From positions 528,001 to 592,000 of the forward strand of contig JAIRYQ010000002.1 in the NCBI GenBank assembly GCA_031267715.1: DNA of 64,000 nucleotides, in the 5' to 3' direction. Position numbers and translations under genes: made by a program. This DNA is from Candidatus Endomicrobiellum glyptotermitis. Its GTDB lineage: Bacteria; Elusimicrobiota; Endomicrobiia; Endomicrobiales; Endomicrobiaceae. Positions within the stretch are counted from its first letter, which is position 1. The number at the start of each line of letters is the position of its first letter. Positions 29,320 through 42,417 of this stretch are shown here, piece after piece. The notes under the pieces were generated by a model. It made no database searches, was not told where the DNA came from, and saw only the letters and a program-made list of their open reading frames with translations.

Positions 29320-29397
29320 ACGAAAGCAATCCTAAAAATAAAGCCACTCTTACTTCATGATTTTGATCAAATCTCATATTTTCCGCTATTTTTTCTT

Positions 29398-31881
29398 TTA
29401 ATCAGAAACTCTTATTGTTGCCACTTTAGCTACCTTATCATAATTGTTAAGGCGCACAAGACGAACGCCTTGCGTATTTCTTCCTATAACAGATATATTT
29501 TTGGCCCTAAGTCTTATAGTTATACCGTTTTGTGTAATAATCATTATTTCTTCACTGTCGTCTGCCTTCTTAATTCCAACAATATCTCCATTCCTTTTTG
29601 TTGTCTGCATATTTATGACTCCGTGCCCTCCTCTTTTTTGCAAGCGATATTTTCCTACTTCTGTTCTTTTACCATAGCCGTTTTCAGATACAGATAGAAA
29701 GACATCGCTCGAAAAAAAAACTTCCATACCTATAACTTCATCATTCTCTTTAAGAGAAATGCCTCTTACTCCTACAGAACCTCTTCCAATCGCACGCACG
29801 TCGCTCTCTTTAAATTTTATAGCTATACCTTTTTTTGTTGCGATCACAACTTCAGACTTTTTTTCAATAGCTTTCACTTCTTTTAAAACGTCACCCTCCC
29901 CAAGCTTAATCGCTATTATACCGCCCTTTCTGGGGTTGGCGAACTTATCAAGAGCAATTTTCTTAATTGTGCCTTTCCTTGTGCACATAAGCAGATATTC
30001 GCCATTGATATATTTAGGATCAAAAGATTTTATCGGAATTGCCGCAGTTACTCTTTCTTCCGCTCCTTGAAGTTGCAAGAAATTCACTATAGCCTTTCCT
30101 TTTGATGTTCTTGCTCCTTCAGGGATCTCGTAGACTCTATTCCAGTATAATCTTCCACGCGTCGTAAAAAACAGTATATAAGAATGGGAACTTGTAATAA
30201 ACAAGTTCTCTACAAAATCCTCTTCTTTCGTGTTCATCCCAGTTATCCCTCGTCCCCCTCTATGTTGAGCTTTGTAAGTATTAAGCGGTATGCGCTTAAT
30301 ATATCCGGAATGTGACATTGTCACCGCGACCTCTTCTTCTTGAATCAAATCCCCAATATTAAAGTTAGTTTCCTCAGTTTGAATTTGCGTTCTTCTCTTA
30401 TCACCATATTTCTTCTTTATATTGATAACTTCATCTTTAATCATAGTCAAAACTTTTCTTGAATCTGATAATATGGAACGAAATTCTTCAATAAGTTCTA
30501 CGGTTTTCGACCGCTCGTTTTCAATCTCTTTCCTTTTTAGTCCGGTCAGTTGACGAATTTTCATTTCCAAAATAGCCTCAGCTTGAATCTTAGTCAAAAA
30601 AAATTTTGACATTAAATTTAAGCGCGCAATATTTTCATCTGAAGATTCCTTAATACAATTAATAAAATCGGAGATGTTATTAATTGCTATTTTTAAACCT
30701 TCTAAAATATGCAGCCTGTTTTCCGATTTTTGTAAGTCGAACTCTGTTCTTCTTGTAATAACAACTTTTCTGTGTTCAATATGATGAGTCAAAATTTCCT
30801 TAATGTTCATAACTCTAGGCTTGTTATTTACAAGTGCAAGCATTATAACACCAAAGGATGACTGCATCTGAGTATGTTTATACAACTGGTTTAAAACAAT
30901 CTGCGCATGCGCATCTCTTTTAACTTCAATAACTATTCTTATTCCATCGCGATCAGATTCATCACGCAAATCTGAAATACCATCAATTTTTTTATCTTTT
31001 ACTAAATCAGCAATAGAACTTATAAGATTCGCTTTATTAACCTGATAAGGAATTTCAGATACTATTATTGCTTCTTTACCGCTCCTAATTTCTTCTACAC
31101 GAGCTTTGGCTCTGGTTCTTACAGAACCTCTACCCTTTTCCATATAATCACTTATTCCATTTTTACCTAAAATTACTGCTCCTGTAGGAAAATCCGGACC
31201 CTTAATATATCTTGCTATTTGTGAAACTGAAAGTTTATCGTCGTCAATTAAAGCTATTAACGCATCACTAACCTCACCAATATTATGAGTGGGTATATTC
31301 GTGGCCATACCTACGGCTATACCCGACGACCCGTTAATCAAAAGGCTAGGAAGCTTTGTTGGAAGTATAACAGGCTCTTTCAAAGAACCGTCATAATTGG
31401 GAACAAAATCAACAGTATTTTTATCTAAATCTGCAAGTATTTCATCAGTAATCGCATCCATTCTAACTTCAGTATAACGCATAGCTGCCGCAAAGTCGCC
31501 GTCTACACTTCCGAAGTTTCCTTGACCATCGATCATCGGATATCTTAATGAAAAATCTTGAACCATCCTGACCATAGCACCGTAAATCGCCGCGTCTCCG
31601 TGAGGATGATACTTACCCAATACATCTCCAACAACTCTAGCAGACTTTTTATATGCGCTACTGTGCTTTAAACCCATTTCTTTCATTGCGTAAAGCATTC
31701 TTCTGTGAACAGGCTTTAATCCATCACGAACATCAGGCAAAGCTCTTCCAACTATCACACTCATAGCATAGTCAATGTAAGAGCTTTTCATTTCGTCTTC
31801 AATATTTCGCGTAGCAACACCTGCCGCAGTAACAATTTCGGGAGCTACTGCATCTTCTTGCTCATTGACATATTTCATCAT
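29398..31881 (-). CDS. gyrA: DNA gyrase subunit A
   Basis: GyrA is the DNA-cleaving and wrapping subunit of gyrase. The block [20 protein letters not shown] and the catalytic-Tyr motif [10 protein letters not shown] are intact. A GyrA-box variant QHRGGRG and the six-bladed C-terminal domain follow, so supercoiling ability is probably kept. I prefer the start at 31881 ([10 protein letters not shown]), which follows an AGGACGGGG stretch; the frame is open to an ATG at 31932 without a good site. The protein is 827 residues with the preferred start. It lies 1.3 kb from gyrB on the same strand. Confidence 0.96.
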   Translation of the reverse strand: MMKYVNEQEDAVAPEIVTAAGVATRNIEDEMKSSYIDYAMSVIVGRALPDVRDGLKPVHRRMLYAMKEMGLKHSSAYKKSARVVGDVLGKYHPHGDAAIYGAMVRMVQDFSLRYPMIDGQGNFGSVDGDFAAAMRYTEVRMDAITDEILADLDKNTVDFVPNYDGSLKEPVILPTKLPSLLINGSSGIAVGMATNIPTHNIGEVSDALIALIDDDKLSVSQIARYIKGPDFPTGAVILGKNGISDYMEKGRGSVRTRAKARVEEIRSGKEAIIVSEIPYQVNKANLISSIADLVKDKKIDGISDLRDESDRDGIRIVIEVKRDAHAQIVLNQLYKHTQMQSSFGVIMLALVNNKPRVMNIKEILTHHIEHRKVVITRRTEFDLQKSENRLHILEGLKIAINNISDFINCIKESSDENIARLNLMSKFFLTKIQAEAILEMKIRQLTGLKRKEIENERSKTVELIEEFRSILSDSRKVLTMIKDEVINIKKKYGDKRRTQIQTEETNFNIGDLIQEEEVAVTMSHSGYIKRIPLNTYKAQHRGGRGITGMNTKEEDFVENLFITSSHSYILFFTTRGRLYWNRVYEIPEGARTSKGKAIVNFLQLQGAEERVTAAIPIKSFDPKYINGEYLLMCTRKGTIKKIALDKFANPRKGGIIAIKLGEGDVLKEVKAIEKKSEVVIATKKGIAIKFKESDVRAIGRGSVGVRGISLKENDEVIGMEVFFSSDVFLSVSENGYGKRTEVGKYRLQKRGGHGVINMQTTKRNGDIVGIKKADDSEEIMIITQNGITIRLRAKNISVIGRNTQGVRLVRLNNYDKVAKVATIRVSD

Positions 31882-31932
31882 CCCCGTCCTTTTCTTAATC
31901 TTAAAAATTATATTTCCATCTTTTTGTATCAT

Positions 31933-33179
31933 GAAAAACTTTCTGTTATTTTAGAGTCAAAAAAATTTTTTGTCCTCCACACTGTATTTACAAATTTTAG
32001 GATACAGTACAGGAAACTCTCTGAGTGCGCCACACTTTCTTTCCTCAGAACTTGCATACAGTCCTTTACTTTCTAATACTGACAAGCTATATTCTTTAAA
32101 ATATTCTTTTTTAAAACAAAAAAAACAGGCATTAAAATTCTTCCCACCCTGCCACTGCCATCAAGAAAAGAACAAATTATCCCAAACTGGGCACATGCGT
32201 TATTGCAAATTGGAACTAAAACTTCCCTTTGTTATTATTATTCATTCATACACCCCTCTAGTTATATAAAAACCCATGCACGTCTTTATGTGCAAAAAAA
32301 AGAGTATGAGACACACCCACCAACCACTATTTCTTAATCACAGCCATACAGTCTCTATAAATTTTGAGTTTTTCTAAATTCACCTCCGCCCTTGCTCTCT
32401 CCCTAACCCCAAACAAGAGAATTACATAGAGCTTTTAACATATTTAAATGTTATATTACATAACGTATAAAAGATTGTCTGTATGCTTTAAACATTTTTA
32501 AAGAATATTTAATCGCTTTCGTACAATTTATAACTTTCTTTCATATACATTTCCTTTTGCAGATTATTCACTTACTTCTAATTCGTACACTTCACTAAAA
32601 AGTGGCTCAAGAGATTCTTCTACTCTTGCAAAAAACACTGCTCTTCTCGTACAGTATTATATAGTTTATTTATGAGAACAAAGAAAAATCTAAGGATTAG
32701 AAATTTTTCTAGAGCATCACATTAGATACATCTCGAAAGTAAACTGTCCGCTTTATTACATATCCGAGAGATGTGTGGATATAACACAAAACACCCCTCC
32801 TCTCCCACCTACTTAAATCTTTTATAGGCAATTTTTGCAGATTAAAGGATCCTCTTAATCCCTTTCTACTTATCGCAAACCAAACAACATTTTCCATAAT
32901 AAGTTAACTATATTACCATCAAATTAAATTTTTTTAGCAAATAAGTTTATCACGTATTATCCCACATTTTTTACATACAAACAAATTTTTTACTCCCACT
33001 AAAATCCCTACATATACCCCTCTTATCTTAAGTAACTTTCTAGGTTAAAGATTAACTCTCCTATCTCTCTGAATAATTTGCCTTGATACAAAACCAAGCA
33101 ACTTAAATGTACCATTCATTAAACCAGTAGAAACATATTGCTGAAATTCATACCTCTCCTTCATTACACTTTTTATCAT
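31933..33179. other. gyrA-gyrB gap
   Basis: No intact gene. On the minus strand near 32560-32640 a ~30-codon remnant reads AVFFARVEESLEPLFSEVYE and LEVSE then stops; its family is unknown. A 62-codon frame at 32709-32897 (minus) lacks a binding site and homology, so it is not called. The plus strand is A/C-rich. Confidence 0.4.
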
Positions 33180-35705
<2,526 letters not shown>

Positions 35706-35748
35706 TTAACCTAATTTTTCAATTCAAAATACTAAAGCCATAAAACCC

Positions 35749-36021
35749 TTATTCTATACTTACTTTTATGTTTTTTATCTTTGAGCTACCTATATACTGA
35801 TTTAATTTTTTAACTATTTCTTTTTTACGGATCATGAGCTCATAATTCGCAACTGAACTCTGCGTTTGCGCAAAAATCGTTCCACTCTTATATCCAGTTA
35901 TTTTAATACACTCTATACCGACTTCCTTGCCCCAAACTTTATCCAATATAAAAAAAACATCATCCAGTCCAAGTTGCCTCCTCAATAAATTTATTATTTT
36001 TTCAGAAGGTGTCCATGACAT
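35749..36021 (-). CDS. dciA: DUF721/DciA-family protein
   Basis: This small protein of ~90 residues belongs by pattern and position to DUF721, the family that includes the helicase operator DciA. Visible blocks are LGLDDVFFILDKVWGKEVG and AQTQSSVANYELMIRKKEIV. I place the start at 36021 (MSWTPSEK), three bases before the dnaN stop edge, using the GAGGG within the dnaN end; the frame is open to 36051. It lies between dnaN and gyrB, where recF would also be expected. Confidence 0.75.
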   Translation of the reverse strand: MSWTPSEKIINLLRRQLGLDDVFFILDKVWGKEVGIECIKITGYKSGTIFAQTQSSVANYELMIRKKEIVKKLNQYIGSSKIKNIKVSIE

Positions 36022-36023
36022 AC

Positions 36024-37145
36024 TTAAACCCTCATTGGCATTATAACACAAAGATAGTCTTTATTCTTTTCTGGAGATATCAGTGCAGGATTTAAATGAT
36101 CAGTAAATTCAAACATAACAAAGTCTTCATCTATATTTTGTAAAACTTCTTTTACAAAATTAGGATTAAAGCTAATTTCAGATGACTTGCTTTTATATTC
36201 TATTTCAAGTTCAACCTCTCCAGAACCAATCCCAGCTGTTGAAGCTGAAATTTTTAAGATATCTGCATCAAAACAAAACTTTATAGCTGATGATATATCG
36301 GATGAAAACCTATTTTCTGTTAGAATGGCCATTTGCTTTACCCCAGCAAGAGTATCTCTTACATTTAACTTTACTTTTAACTGAGAACTCCTAGGTATAA
36401 CCTGTTCATAACTAGGAAAAGTTCCACCTATAAGCGTTGAGAGAAAAACTATATCACCAATTTCTGCAGCTATTTGATTAGATGTGATACTAATCCTTAT
36501 ATCTTCAGAATTCATATCTAAGGATAATAATCTTAACATATCGTTTATAGCTTTTGTAGGAACTATAGCTTTACCTTTCATAGTTTCTTTTATACTACTA
36601 GTTTCAATATAGGCAAGTCGTCTGCCATCTGTGGCAACCATACTGAGCTTACTATCCATTACTACAAAACAAACTCCGTTCAAAGTATATCTTTGTAAAT
36701 CTTTAGATGCTGAAAAGATAGTTTTTTTAAGCATTTTTGCAAAGGTCTCTTTCTTAATTGTAAAATAGTTTTCTTTAGAGAAACTTGGTATAATGGGGTA
36801 CTCTGCTTTTGAAGTCCCCATAAGATCGAATTTTGATTTTCCAGATGTGATATTTATGTGGTTCATTTCGTCTGCTTTAATTTCTATTTTTTTATCTATA
36901 AGAAGCTCTTTTACGATATCTAAAAATTTTTTCGCGGGTATTGTGATCCCACCATCTTTAATTATTTTACCTTTAATATAACACTCTACCGCTACTTCAA
37001 GATCAGTGGAAGATAGTTTTATCCTATCTTCTTTTGTTTCAAATAAGAAATTTGATAGTACAGGTATAGTGCTTCTAGGTGATTTTGTTGAGGATATGGT
37101 TTGCAAGCCCTTTAATAACTCATCTTTTTCACAAATTACATTCAT
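36024..37145 (-). CDS. dnaN: DNA polymerase III beta subunit (sliding clamp)
   Basis: DnaN is the ring clamp that tethers polymerase III to DNA. The start is set at 37145 (MNVICEKDELLKGL), eight bases after AGGAGA; the frame is open to 37196. The 373-residue protein shows the three-domain clamp pattern with TDGRRLAYIETSS near residue 170, FPSYEQVIP, and the C-terminal CVIMPMRV. It is downstream of dnaA and overlaps the start region of the DUF721 gene. Confidence 0.96.
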   Translation of the reverse strand: MNVICEKDELLKGLQTISSTKSPRSTIPVLSNFLFETKEDRIKLSSTDLEVAVECYIKGKIIKDGGITIPAKKFLDIVKELLIDKKIEIKADEMNHINITSGKSKFDLMGTSKAEYPIIPSFSKENYFTIKKETFAKMLKKTIFSASKDLQRYTLNGVCFVVMDSKLSMVATDGRRLAYIETSSIKETMKGKAIVPTKAINDMLRLLSLDMNSEDIRISITSNQIAAEIGDIVFLSTLIGGTFPSYEQVIPRSSQLKVKLNVRDTLAGVKQMAILTENRFSSDISSAIKFCFDADILKISASTAGIGSGEVELEIEYKSKSSEISFNPNFVKEVLQNIDEDFVMFEFTDHLNPALISPEKNKDYLCVIMPMRV

Positions 37146-37196
37146 TATCATTTCTCCTAAAGTTAAAAAAGATATTTTAATTGTATTTAATAACAA

Positions 37197-37365
37197 CCTG
37201 TATTTTGTTAAAAACTTTACGGCTACTCAAAAAAATTATATTTATAAGTATAAATCTAAAAAAACTTAACAAAAATAATTATGTGGATAAGGGTGGTGCA
37301 TTATCAATACTATCAACATTTTTTTTGTCGTACCGATTTTACATACATTATTCACTAAGTTATAC
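37197..37365. other. Candidate origin region (dnaA-dnaN intergenic)
   Basis: This 169-base segment contains an extremely AT-rich stretch at about 37225-37281 followed directly by a perfect DnaA box TGTGGATAA (37282-37290). Together with the boxes upstream of dnaA it could form a bipartite oriC, as in organisms where both flanks of dnaA take part. Confidence 0.55.
37282..37290. promoter_or_regulatory. DnaA box
   Basis: A perfect TGTGGATAA (reverse of TTATCCACA) beside the AT-rich stretch between dnaN and dnaA. Confidence 0.7.
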
Positions 37366-38724
37366 TCATCCCCCTGTTGTATTACGTATTTTTTTAATAA
37401 TCTGGTTGATTTTTGCATTAAAATATGGATCAGAGTTCATTTTTTTCTTTACTTTATTGCAAGCATGCATAACAGTTGAATGATCTCTTCCTCCAAAAGC
37501 ATTACCAATAGTTGTAGTTGAGAATTCATCAGATAGTGTTCTTACAAGATACATTGCAATCTGTCTTGGAAAGGCAATAGCGTCAGTTCTGCGTTTTGAT
37601 TTTAAGTCTTTCATATCCATATTAAATTCTTCTGAAACTATTTTTTGCACATCTTCTATTGTTACATGTGTAAGATCGTCTGTTTTGATTACGTCTTTGA
37701 GCATTTTTTGTACAGAATCCATGGTTAAAGGTATGCCTGTAAACTTTGAGAAAGCGCTTATTCTTAGTAAAGAACCTTCAAGTTGTCTTATATTTGATTT
37801 GATTTGCTTTGCTATGTACAAAATAACATCATCTGGAACATATATCTTGTCTTCCTCAGATTTTTTTCGTAAAATCGCAATTCTTGTTTCTAAATCTGGT
37901 GGCTGTATGTCTGCTATGATGCCCCACTCAAACCTTGAAATTAGTCTTTCCTCAGCGCCTTCAAGTTCTTTTGGCGGTCTGTCAGAAGAAATAACAACTT
38001 GCTTTTTTGAGTTAAAAAGGTTATTGAACATGTGAAAGAACTCTTCTTGAGAACTTTCTTTGCCTACTAAAAACTGGATATCGTCAATCAGTAAACAGTC
38101 TAAACTTCTATATTTGCTTTTAAAATTTGATATTTTGTCAAAACGGATTGATTCTATGAATTCTGTGACAAATTTTTCACATGTAACATAAAGAACTTTT
38201 AAATTTTGAGTTGATTGCTTTATGAAGTTTCCTATAGCATGCAATAGATGTGTTTTTCCTAATCCTACCCCGCTGTAAAGAAATAAGGGATTAAACTGTT
38301 TGCCTGGGTTTTTTGCAACTGCTTCGCAACATCCATGTGCAAATCTATTTGATGCACCAATGACAAAACCAGAAAAGAAATACTTAGGATTTACATGATC
38401 TTTTTGCATTATTTGGACCGGAGTATTTGCTTGTTTAGGGATATCCCCTACTTTTTTTATTATATCTGATATATTTTGTTTTGGCCTCAACTCTAGGATT
38501 ATTGGATACCCGCAGGAGCAAGATAAAGTTTGTTCGATATTTTTTTGTTGATTGTTTATTATCCATTGAGAAAAATAAGTATTTGGAACTTCTAAAATAA
38601 AAGTATTATTTTCAAGGGCTATAGGTTTCAACGGATTAACCCACAGGTTATAAGTCTCTATGGTCATGGACGGCTTAATGTTATCCACAACTATTTTCCA
38701 TAAATCCGAAACAGGAATAGGCAT
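37366..38724 (-). CDS. dnaA: Chromosomal replication initiator DnaA
   Basis: DnaA binds DnaA boxes and opens the origin. Domain III has the Walker A GVGLGKTHLLHAIGN and Walker B LLIDDIQFL; domain IV ends with the DNA-binding signature GGRDHSTVMHACNKV. At 452 residues all four domains are present. A GGAGAC site precedes the ATG at 38724. Two inverted DnaA boxes overlap the leader, suggesting autoregulation. The genes dnaN, dciA-like and gyrB follow in the same direction. Confidence 0.98.
   Translation of the reverse strand: MPIPVSDLWKIVVDNIKPSMTIETYNLWVNPLKPIALENNTFILEVPNTYFSQWIINNQQKNIEQTLSCSCGYPIILELRPKQNISDIIKKVGDIPKQANTPVQIMQKDHVNPKYFFSGFVIGASNRFAHGCCEAVAKNPGKQFNPLFLYSGVGLGKTHLLHAIGNFIKQSTQNLKVLYVTCEKFVTEFIESIRFDKISNFKSKYRSLDCLLIDDIQFLVGKESSQEEFFHMFNNLFNSKKQVVISSDRPPKELEGAEERLISRFEWGIIADIQPPDLETRIAILRKKSEEDKIYVPDDVILYIAKQIKSNIRQLEGSLLRISAFSKFTGIPLTMDSVQKMLKDVIKTDDLTHVTIEDVQKIVSEEFNMDMKDLKSKRRTDAIAFPRQIAMYLVRTLSDEFSTTTIGNAFGGRDHSTVMHACNKVKKKMNSDPYFNAKINQIIKKIRNTTGG
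38681..38689. promoter_or_regulatory. DnaA box inside the dnaA 5' coding region
   Basis: A perfect TTATCCACA about 40 bases inside dnaA. It adds to the cluster upstream of the gene. Confidence 0.6.
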
Positions 38725-38736
38725 ACCGTCTCCATG

Positions 38737-38757
38737 TTATCCACAATATGTGGATAA
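38737..38757. promoter_or_regulatory. Inverted pair of perfect DnaA boxes upstream of dnaA
   Basis: TTATCCACA (38737-38745) and TGTGGATAA (38749-38757) face each other across three bases, forming one palindrome 13 bases before the dnaA ATG. Its place suggests autorepression of dnaA and/or a part of oriC. Confidence 0.8.
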
Positions 38758-38804
38758 CCTAATAAACAACGTGGAAAAATTCATCTGATTTTATTGCAAA
38801 AAAA

Positions 38805-39599
38805 TTAAACTTTCACAGACGACAAATTGTACATTTTTTTCATTTCATTTGTCAAGTGAAAAAAATCTGAAATAGAAAGGTTATCTGGTCTTAAAAATGG
38901 ATTTAAATTACAAGCATTTATAATTTGTAACGCATGATTTTTTTCTAATTTCAAATATTTGAATGACGCCAAGCAGTTCAAGATTGTTTTTCTACGCATG
39001 CTAAAAAAATGTTTAACAAACTCAAAAAACAGCGATTCAGGTTGTTTTTGATTTTTATTTGTAAGCTTTATAACGGATGAAACAACTTTAGGCTGAGGAT
39101 TAAAACATTTTGGAGAAACGTCAAATAAGATTTTACACTCAGCATAGCATGAAGTAAATATTGAAATATAACCATAGCTTTTAGTTTCAGGATGAGCGGA
39201 AAGCCGTCTTGCGACTTCTTTTTGAAGCATCAGGATAGCATAGGTCCAATTTTTCAAAGGCAAAAATTTCTGAATCATAGCTGTAGCCGTATTATAAGGG
39301 AGATTGGAAATAATCTTGAATTTAGCAGTTGGAACATTGTATCTAAGAAAATCTTCGTTTATTATTTTAGTGTTTTTAATGTTGTTTAATGTTATATAGT
39401 TACTCAGTTTGCGAAATAAGTTATTGTCTATTTCAACTGCAGTAAGATGTTTTGCTTGTGACTGTATAATTTTTGTCAAAATACCTTTCCCAGGTCCAAT
39501 CTCTAAGACTTTATCTTGTTTTTTTAGGTCTGCAGCTTTAACTATATTATTTGCAACATTTTTGTCAATTAAAAAGTTCTGTCCATACTTTTGAGACAT
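38805..39599 (-). CDS. rsmA: 16S rRNA dimethyladenosine transferase RsmA (KsgA)
   Basis: RsmA dimethylates the two adjacent adenosines near the 16S 3' end with SAM. The SAM-binding motif VLEIGPGKGILTK near residue 33 and the catalytic NLPYN motif (near 119) are intact, preceded by the N-terminal QKYGQNFLID. At 264 residues it is a normal length. It lies 80 bases upstream of dnaA on the same strand. Confidence 0.96.
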   Translation of the reverse strand: MSQKYGQNFLIDKNVANNIVKAADLKKQDKVLEIGPGKGILTKIIQSQAKHLTAVEIDNNLFRKLSNYITLNNIKNTKIINEDFLRYNVPTAKFKIISNLPYNTATAMIQKFLPLKNWTYAILMLQKEVARRLSAHPETKSYGYISIFTSCYAECKILFDVSPKCFNPQPKVVSSVIKLTNKNQKQPESLFFEFVKHFFSMRRKTILNCLASFKYLKLEKNHALQIINACNLNPFLRPDNLSISDFFHLTNEMKKMYNLSSVKV

Positions 39600-39740
39600 T
39601 TACTTTCCTAGTAAATATTTTATGTTATGAGTCATTATATTTTAATCAGTTTCTACGAAACGCATATCCAGATCCTGGGTTAAAAGACGATATGTTATAT
39701 TATCGAGAGTATTTTTTTGGAGATTATTCTAAGATAATTA

Positions 39741-41135
39741 TTACTTACCAATACAAAAAGTGGAAAAAATCGTATCCAAAATATCTTCTGCAACATTTAT
39801 TCCTAAGATTTCGTTTAAAGCTACCTGAGCGTTAACAGCTTCAAAGCAAGCAATTTCGTCAGCATCCTTTTTTGTAGACAATGTCTGTTTTGTTTTTATT
39901 AAGGATTCTAAAGCGTTTTGTAAGAGGTTGTAATGACGAGAGTTTATCATTAGAAAATCGTTTTTAGAGTCGTCTGATCGTCCTGAGAATTTATCAATTT
40001 CTTTTAACAATTCTTCGACGCCTGTTCCAATTTTTGCAGACAGTGATAAAAAGGCAAAAAAATTGAGTTTTATAGATTCGGATACATCGTCAAGAGATAG
40101 TTTTTGACGGAGATCGGATTTATTTAGTATTCCTACAATAGGTATATTAAGATTAGATTTTTCTAAAAAATTTGCTATTTTGAGATCATTTTTATCTAAT
40201 TTACAAGAAGAATCAAACAGCCATACTAATATATCTGCTTCTGAAATTATTTCTTTAGTTTTTTTCTGTCCTAAAAATTCTATTAGGTTACGGGTATTAG
40301 TATGGGTTCTTATGCCTGCGGTATCTGTAATTGTAAGAGGAATGCCATAGCTGTCTATTGTTTCTTCAATTGTATCTGTTGTAGTTCCTGCGATATCAGT
40401 GACAATCGCTCTATTTTTACCTAGAATTGTGTTAAGTAACGATGATTTTCCGACATTAGGTTTTCCTATAATGACTGCCTTTATTCCATATTGTAAAATT
40501 TTGCTTGTTTTATAAGAATTCAAAAGATCTTGTAAGCCTTTTATATAAGAATCAAGTCTTGAAAGTTTTTCGTTGAGCGGCAAAAACAAAATATCTTCAT
40601 CTGGATGGTCTAGACTTACTTCCATAAAGGCGATGAGATCTATTAAAGAATCTCTTATATTTTTTACTTTTAAAGAGAGTTTTCCAGACATGCTATTTAA
40701 AGCAGCTTTTGCAGATATTCCCGTCCTACTTGATATTAAAGCGCATACTGCTTCCGCTTCAGCAAGGTCTATTTTCCCATTTAAAAACGACCTATAAGTA
40801 AACTCGCCGGGTTCTGCAGGTCTAGCTCCATTTTTATATGTTAGATTTAAAACTTCGTTTATTATTACAGGGTTCCCGTGTATTGAAATTTCTACCAGAT
40901 CCTCACCGGTGTATGTGTGTGGTGCTTTAAAGAAAGTGCATACAACCTCGTCTTTTTTTTCTATCCCATCTACTATATATCCGTGTTTAACTCGCTGTTC
41001 TGACTTGGAGTGAGTTTTAAATATTTTATTTATTATGCAAAACGATTCATTCCCAGATAAACGTATAACCGCAATAGCGGATTTTCCAACTGCAGTTGAC
41101 AATGCGGCAATAGTGTCGTCTTTTAAGTAGTTCAT
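39741..41135 (-). CDS. mnmE: tRNA uridine-5-carboxymethylaminomethyl GTPase MnmE
   Basis: MnmE, with MnmG, modifies U34 of tRNAs. Three domains are present: a folate-binding N-terminal domain, a helical domain, and a GTPase with G1 GKPNVGKSS, G3 DTAG and G4 NKSD. The protein ends with the catalytic-Cys motif CIGK. I start at 41135 (MNYLKDDTIAALST), the family N-terminus; the frame is open to 41201. No strong binding site is seen for either. Confidence 0.95.
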   Translation of the reverse strand: MNYLKDDTIAALSTAVGKSAIAVIRLSGNESFCIINKIFKTHSKSEQRVKHGYIVDGIEKKDEVVCTFFKAPHTYTGEDLVEISIHGNPVIINEVLNLTYKNGARPAEPGEFTYRSFLNGKIDLAEAEAVCALISSRTGISAKAALNSMSGKLSLKVKNIRDSLIDLIAFMEVSLDHPDEDILFLPLNEKLSRLDSYIKGLQDLLNSYKTSKILQYGIKAVIIGKPNVGKSSLLNTILGKNRAIVTDIAGTTTDTIEETIDSYGIPLTITDTAGIRTHTNTRNLIEFLGQKKTKEIISEADILVWLFDSSCKLDKNDLKIANFLEKSNLNIPIVGILNKSDLRQKLSLDDVSESIKLNFFAFLSLSAKIGTGVEELLKEIDKFSGRSDDSKNDFLMINSRHYNLLQNALESLIKTKQTLSTKKDADEIACFEAVNAQVALNEILGINVAEDILDTIFSTFCIGK

Positions 41136-41505
41136 ATATATTGATGTAAAGCTTTTTAGAATAACGGGACATTTGCACACTACAAACGTGCTTCGTTCCA
41201 TACCTTAGGGCTTATGACAAAGTTACTTTTTGGATTTCCTATAAACTTTCTCTATGATTCATTCTTTTCATTTTTATTATATATTTTAGATTCTTGAACT
41301 GAGTTAACTGTTTTATTTTTTATATTTTCAGTCACTTCTCCAATACAATTAAATTCATTATTATTGTATAATTTTTTAAATTCTTTTATTTTGCATTATT
41401 TTAAATGATTTTTTTACATTGAACACAATAATCTTTCTTTATATTCTCCCCTCCCCCCTCCAGCCAGTTGAATTTTAATAAAATTGTAATAGCTAAAAGG
41501 ATCAG

Positions 41506-41764
41506 TTATATATTGTTTTGTCCTGTCTTAAGGGAAGCAGCATAAAAGTAATCGATAAACGTTGCATCTTTATCAAGCATTACAACAACACGAACCTTAT
41601 TCCTCTTTGTTTTAGGAAGAGATGTTCTATAAAGGGGATCAATTTGTAAAGCAAGCAACATGATTGCTGAAAGGATGCGACTTCGCTTTCCTTAAGAAGA
41701 TTATCTCTTGCAGTAGTTCTAAAGATTCTTCATCATGGTCACTAAGAAAGTTCTTAATGTTCAT
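41506..41764 (-). pseudogene. Small gene of unknown family with one frameshift
   Basis: From ATG 41764 the frame reads MNIKNFLSDHDEESLELLQE then IIFLRKAKS. One base shift at about 41675 moves it to ILSAIMLLALQIDPLYRTSL, PKTKRNKVRVVVMLDKDATF and a clean end at TAA. With the shift repaired, the product would be ~85 residues. Apart from this break the reading is uninterrupted, so inactivation seems recent or the shift is programmed. I do not recognise the family. Confidence 0.5.
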
Positions 41765-42000
41765 AATTACAGACCTTATTTTTTTAAGTTTTCTTCATGT
41801 TTTTCCATCCAAGGTGAATACGTGATATATCACTTAGCTCAAATTGATCACATCTCTAAAGAGCACTTAACGAAAAACTAAAGACTCTTTAAAACTTTTA
41901 GCTAATCTACCATCTTTTTGTTGTATTTGTTATGTATTGGATAACCATACTCACCTATTTGTGTGCGTGGGGGGGGGGGGGGAGGAGCAGGGTATTAGCA

Positions 42001-42042
42001 TAAAAAACAATAAATACACAACATTGTATTTATTGTTTTTTA
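42001..42042. terminator. Perfect 18-bp hairpin, terminator-like
   Basis: Arms 42001-42018 and 42025-42042 are exact reverse complements with a six-base loop, ending in T-tracts on both strands. It lies 376 bases beyond the fmdB-type gene stop and 18 bases from the G14 run. Confidence 0.5.
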
Positions 42043-42417
42043 CAACGAGATCTGTTTTGGATACAGCATAAAGTCCAAAGCACCCTTCCCAGTTAACAAT
42101 ATCATATTCTTATAATTCGGATATAGAAAAAAGAACTCAATTTTTTCCGCGAAATACTCTCCCAAGCTAAAGTTAAGATAAGCAAAAAATTGGTGTTTTC
42201 GTGAAATCTCAATAAAAATCTAAAGAGTATTTAAATATGCATTCTTATTGATTATTATTTGGAATCTCATTTTTTTAGGCGTAAGACATATTTATAGCGC
42301 AGAAATCAATACAGACAAAGACTCGTATGAGCTGTAACAAAATGAGCAAAATTCATACGGAATTCTCTTTACTCTTTGCCTTGCACAAAAGCTTGACGAC
42401 TGCTTTTGTAAACTCGC

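Larger units (their letters stand above)
41202..42417. other. mnmE-fmdB gap with remnants and tracts
   Basis: No intact gene. It holds a frameshifted small gene (41506-41764), a run of 14 G at 41969-41982 and a perfect hairpin at 42001-42042; the rest is T-rich. Confidence 0.5.

Noticed and set aside
32709..32897. 62-codon minus-strand frame between gyrA and gyrB
   Set aside because: No ribosome-binding site and no family resemblance, including to RecF.
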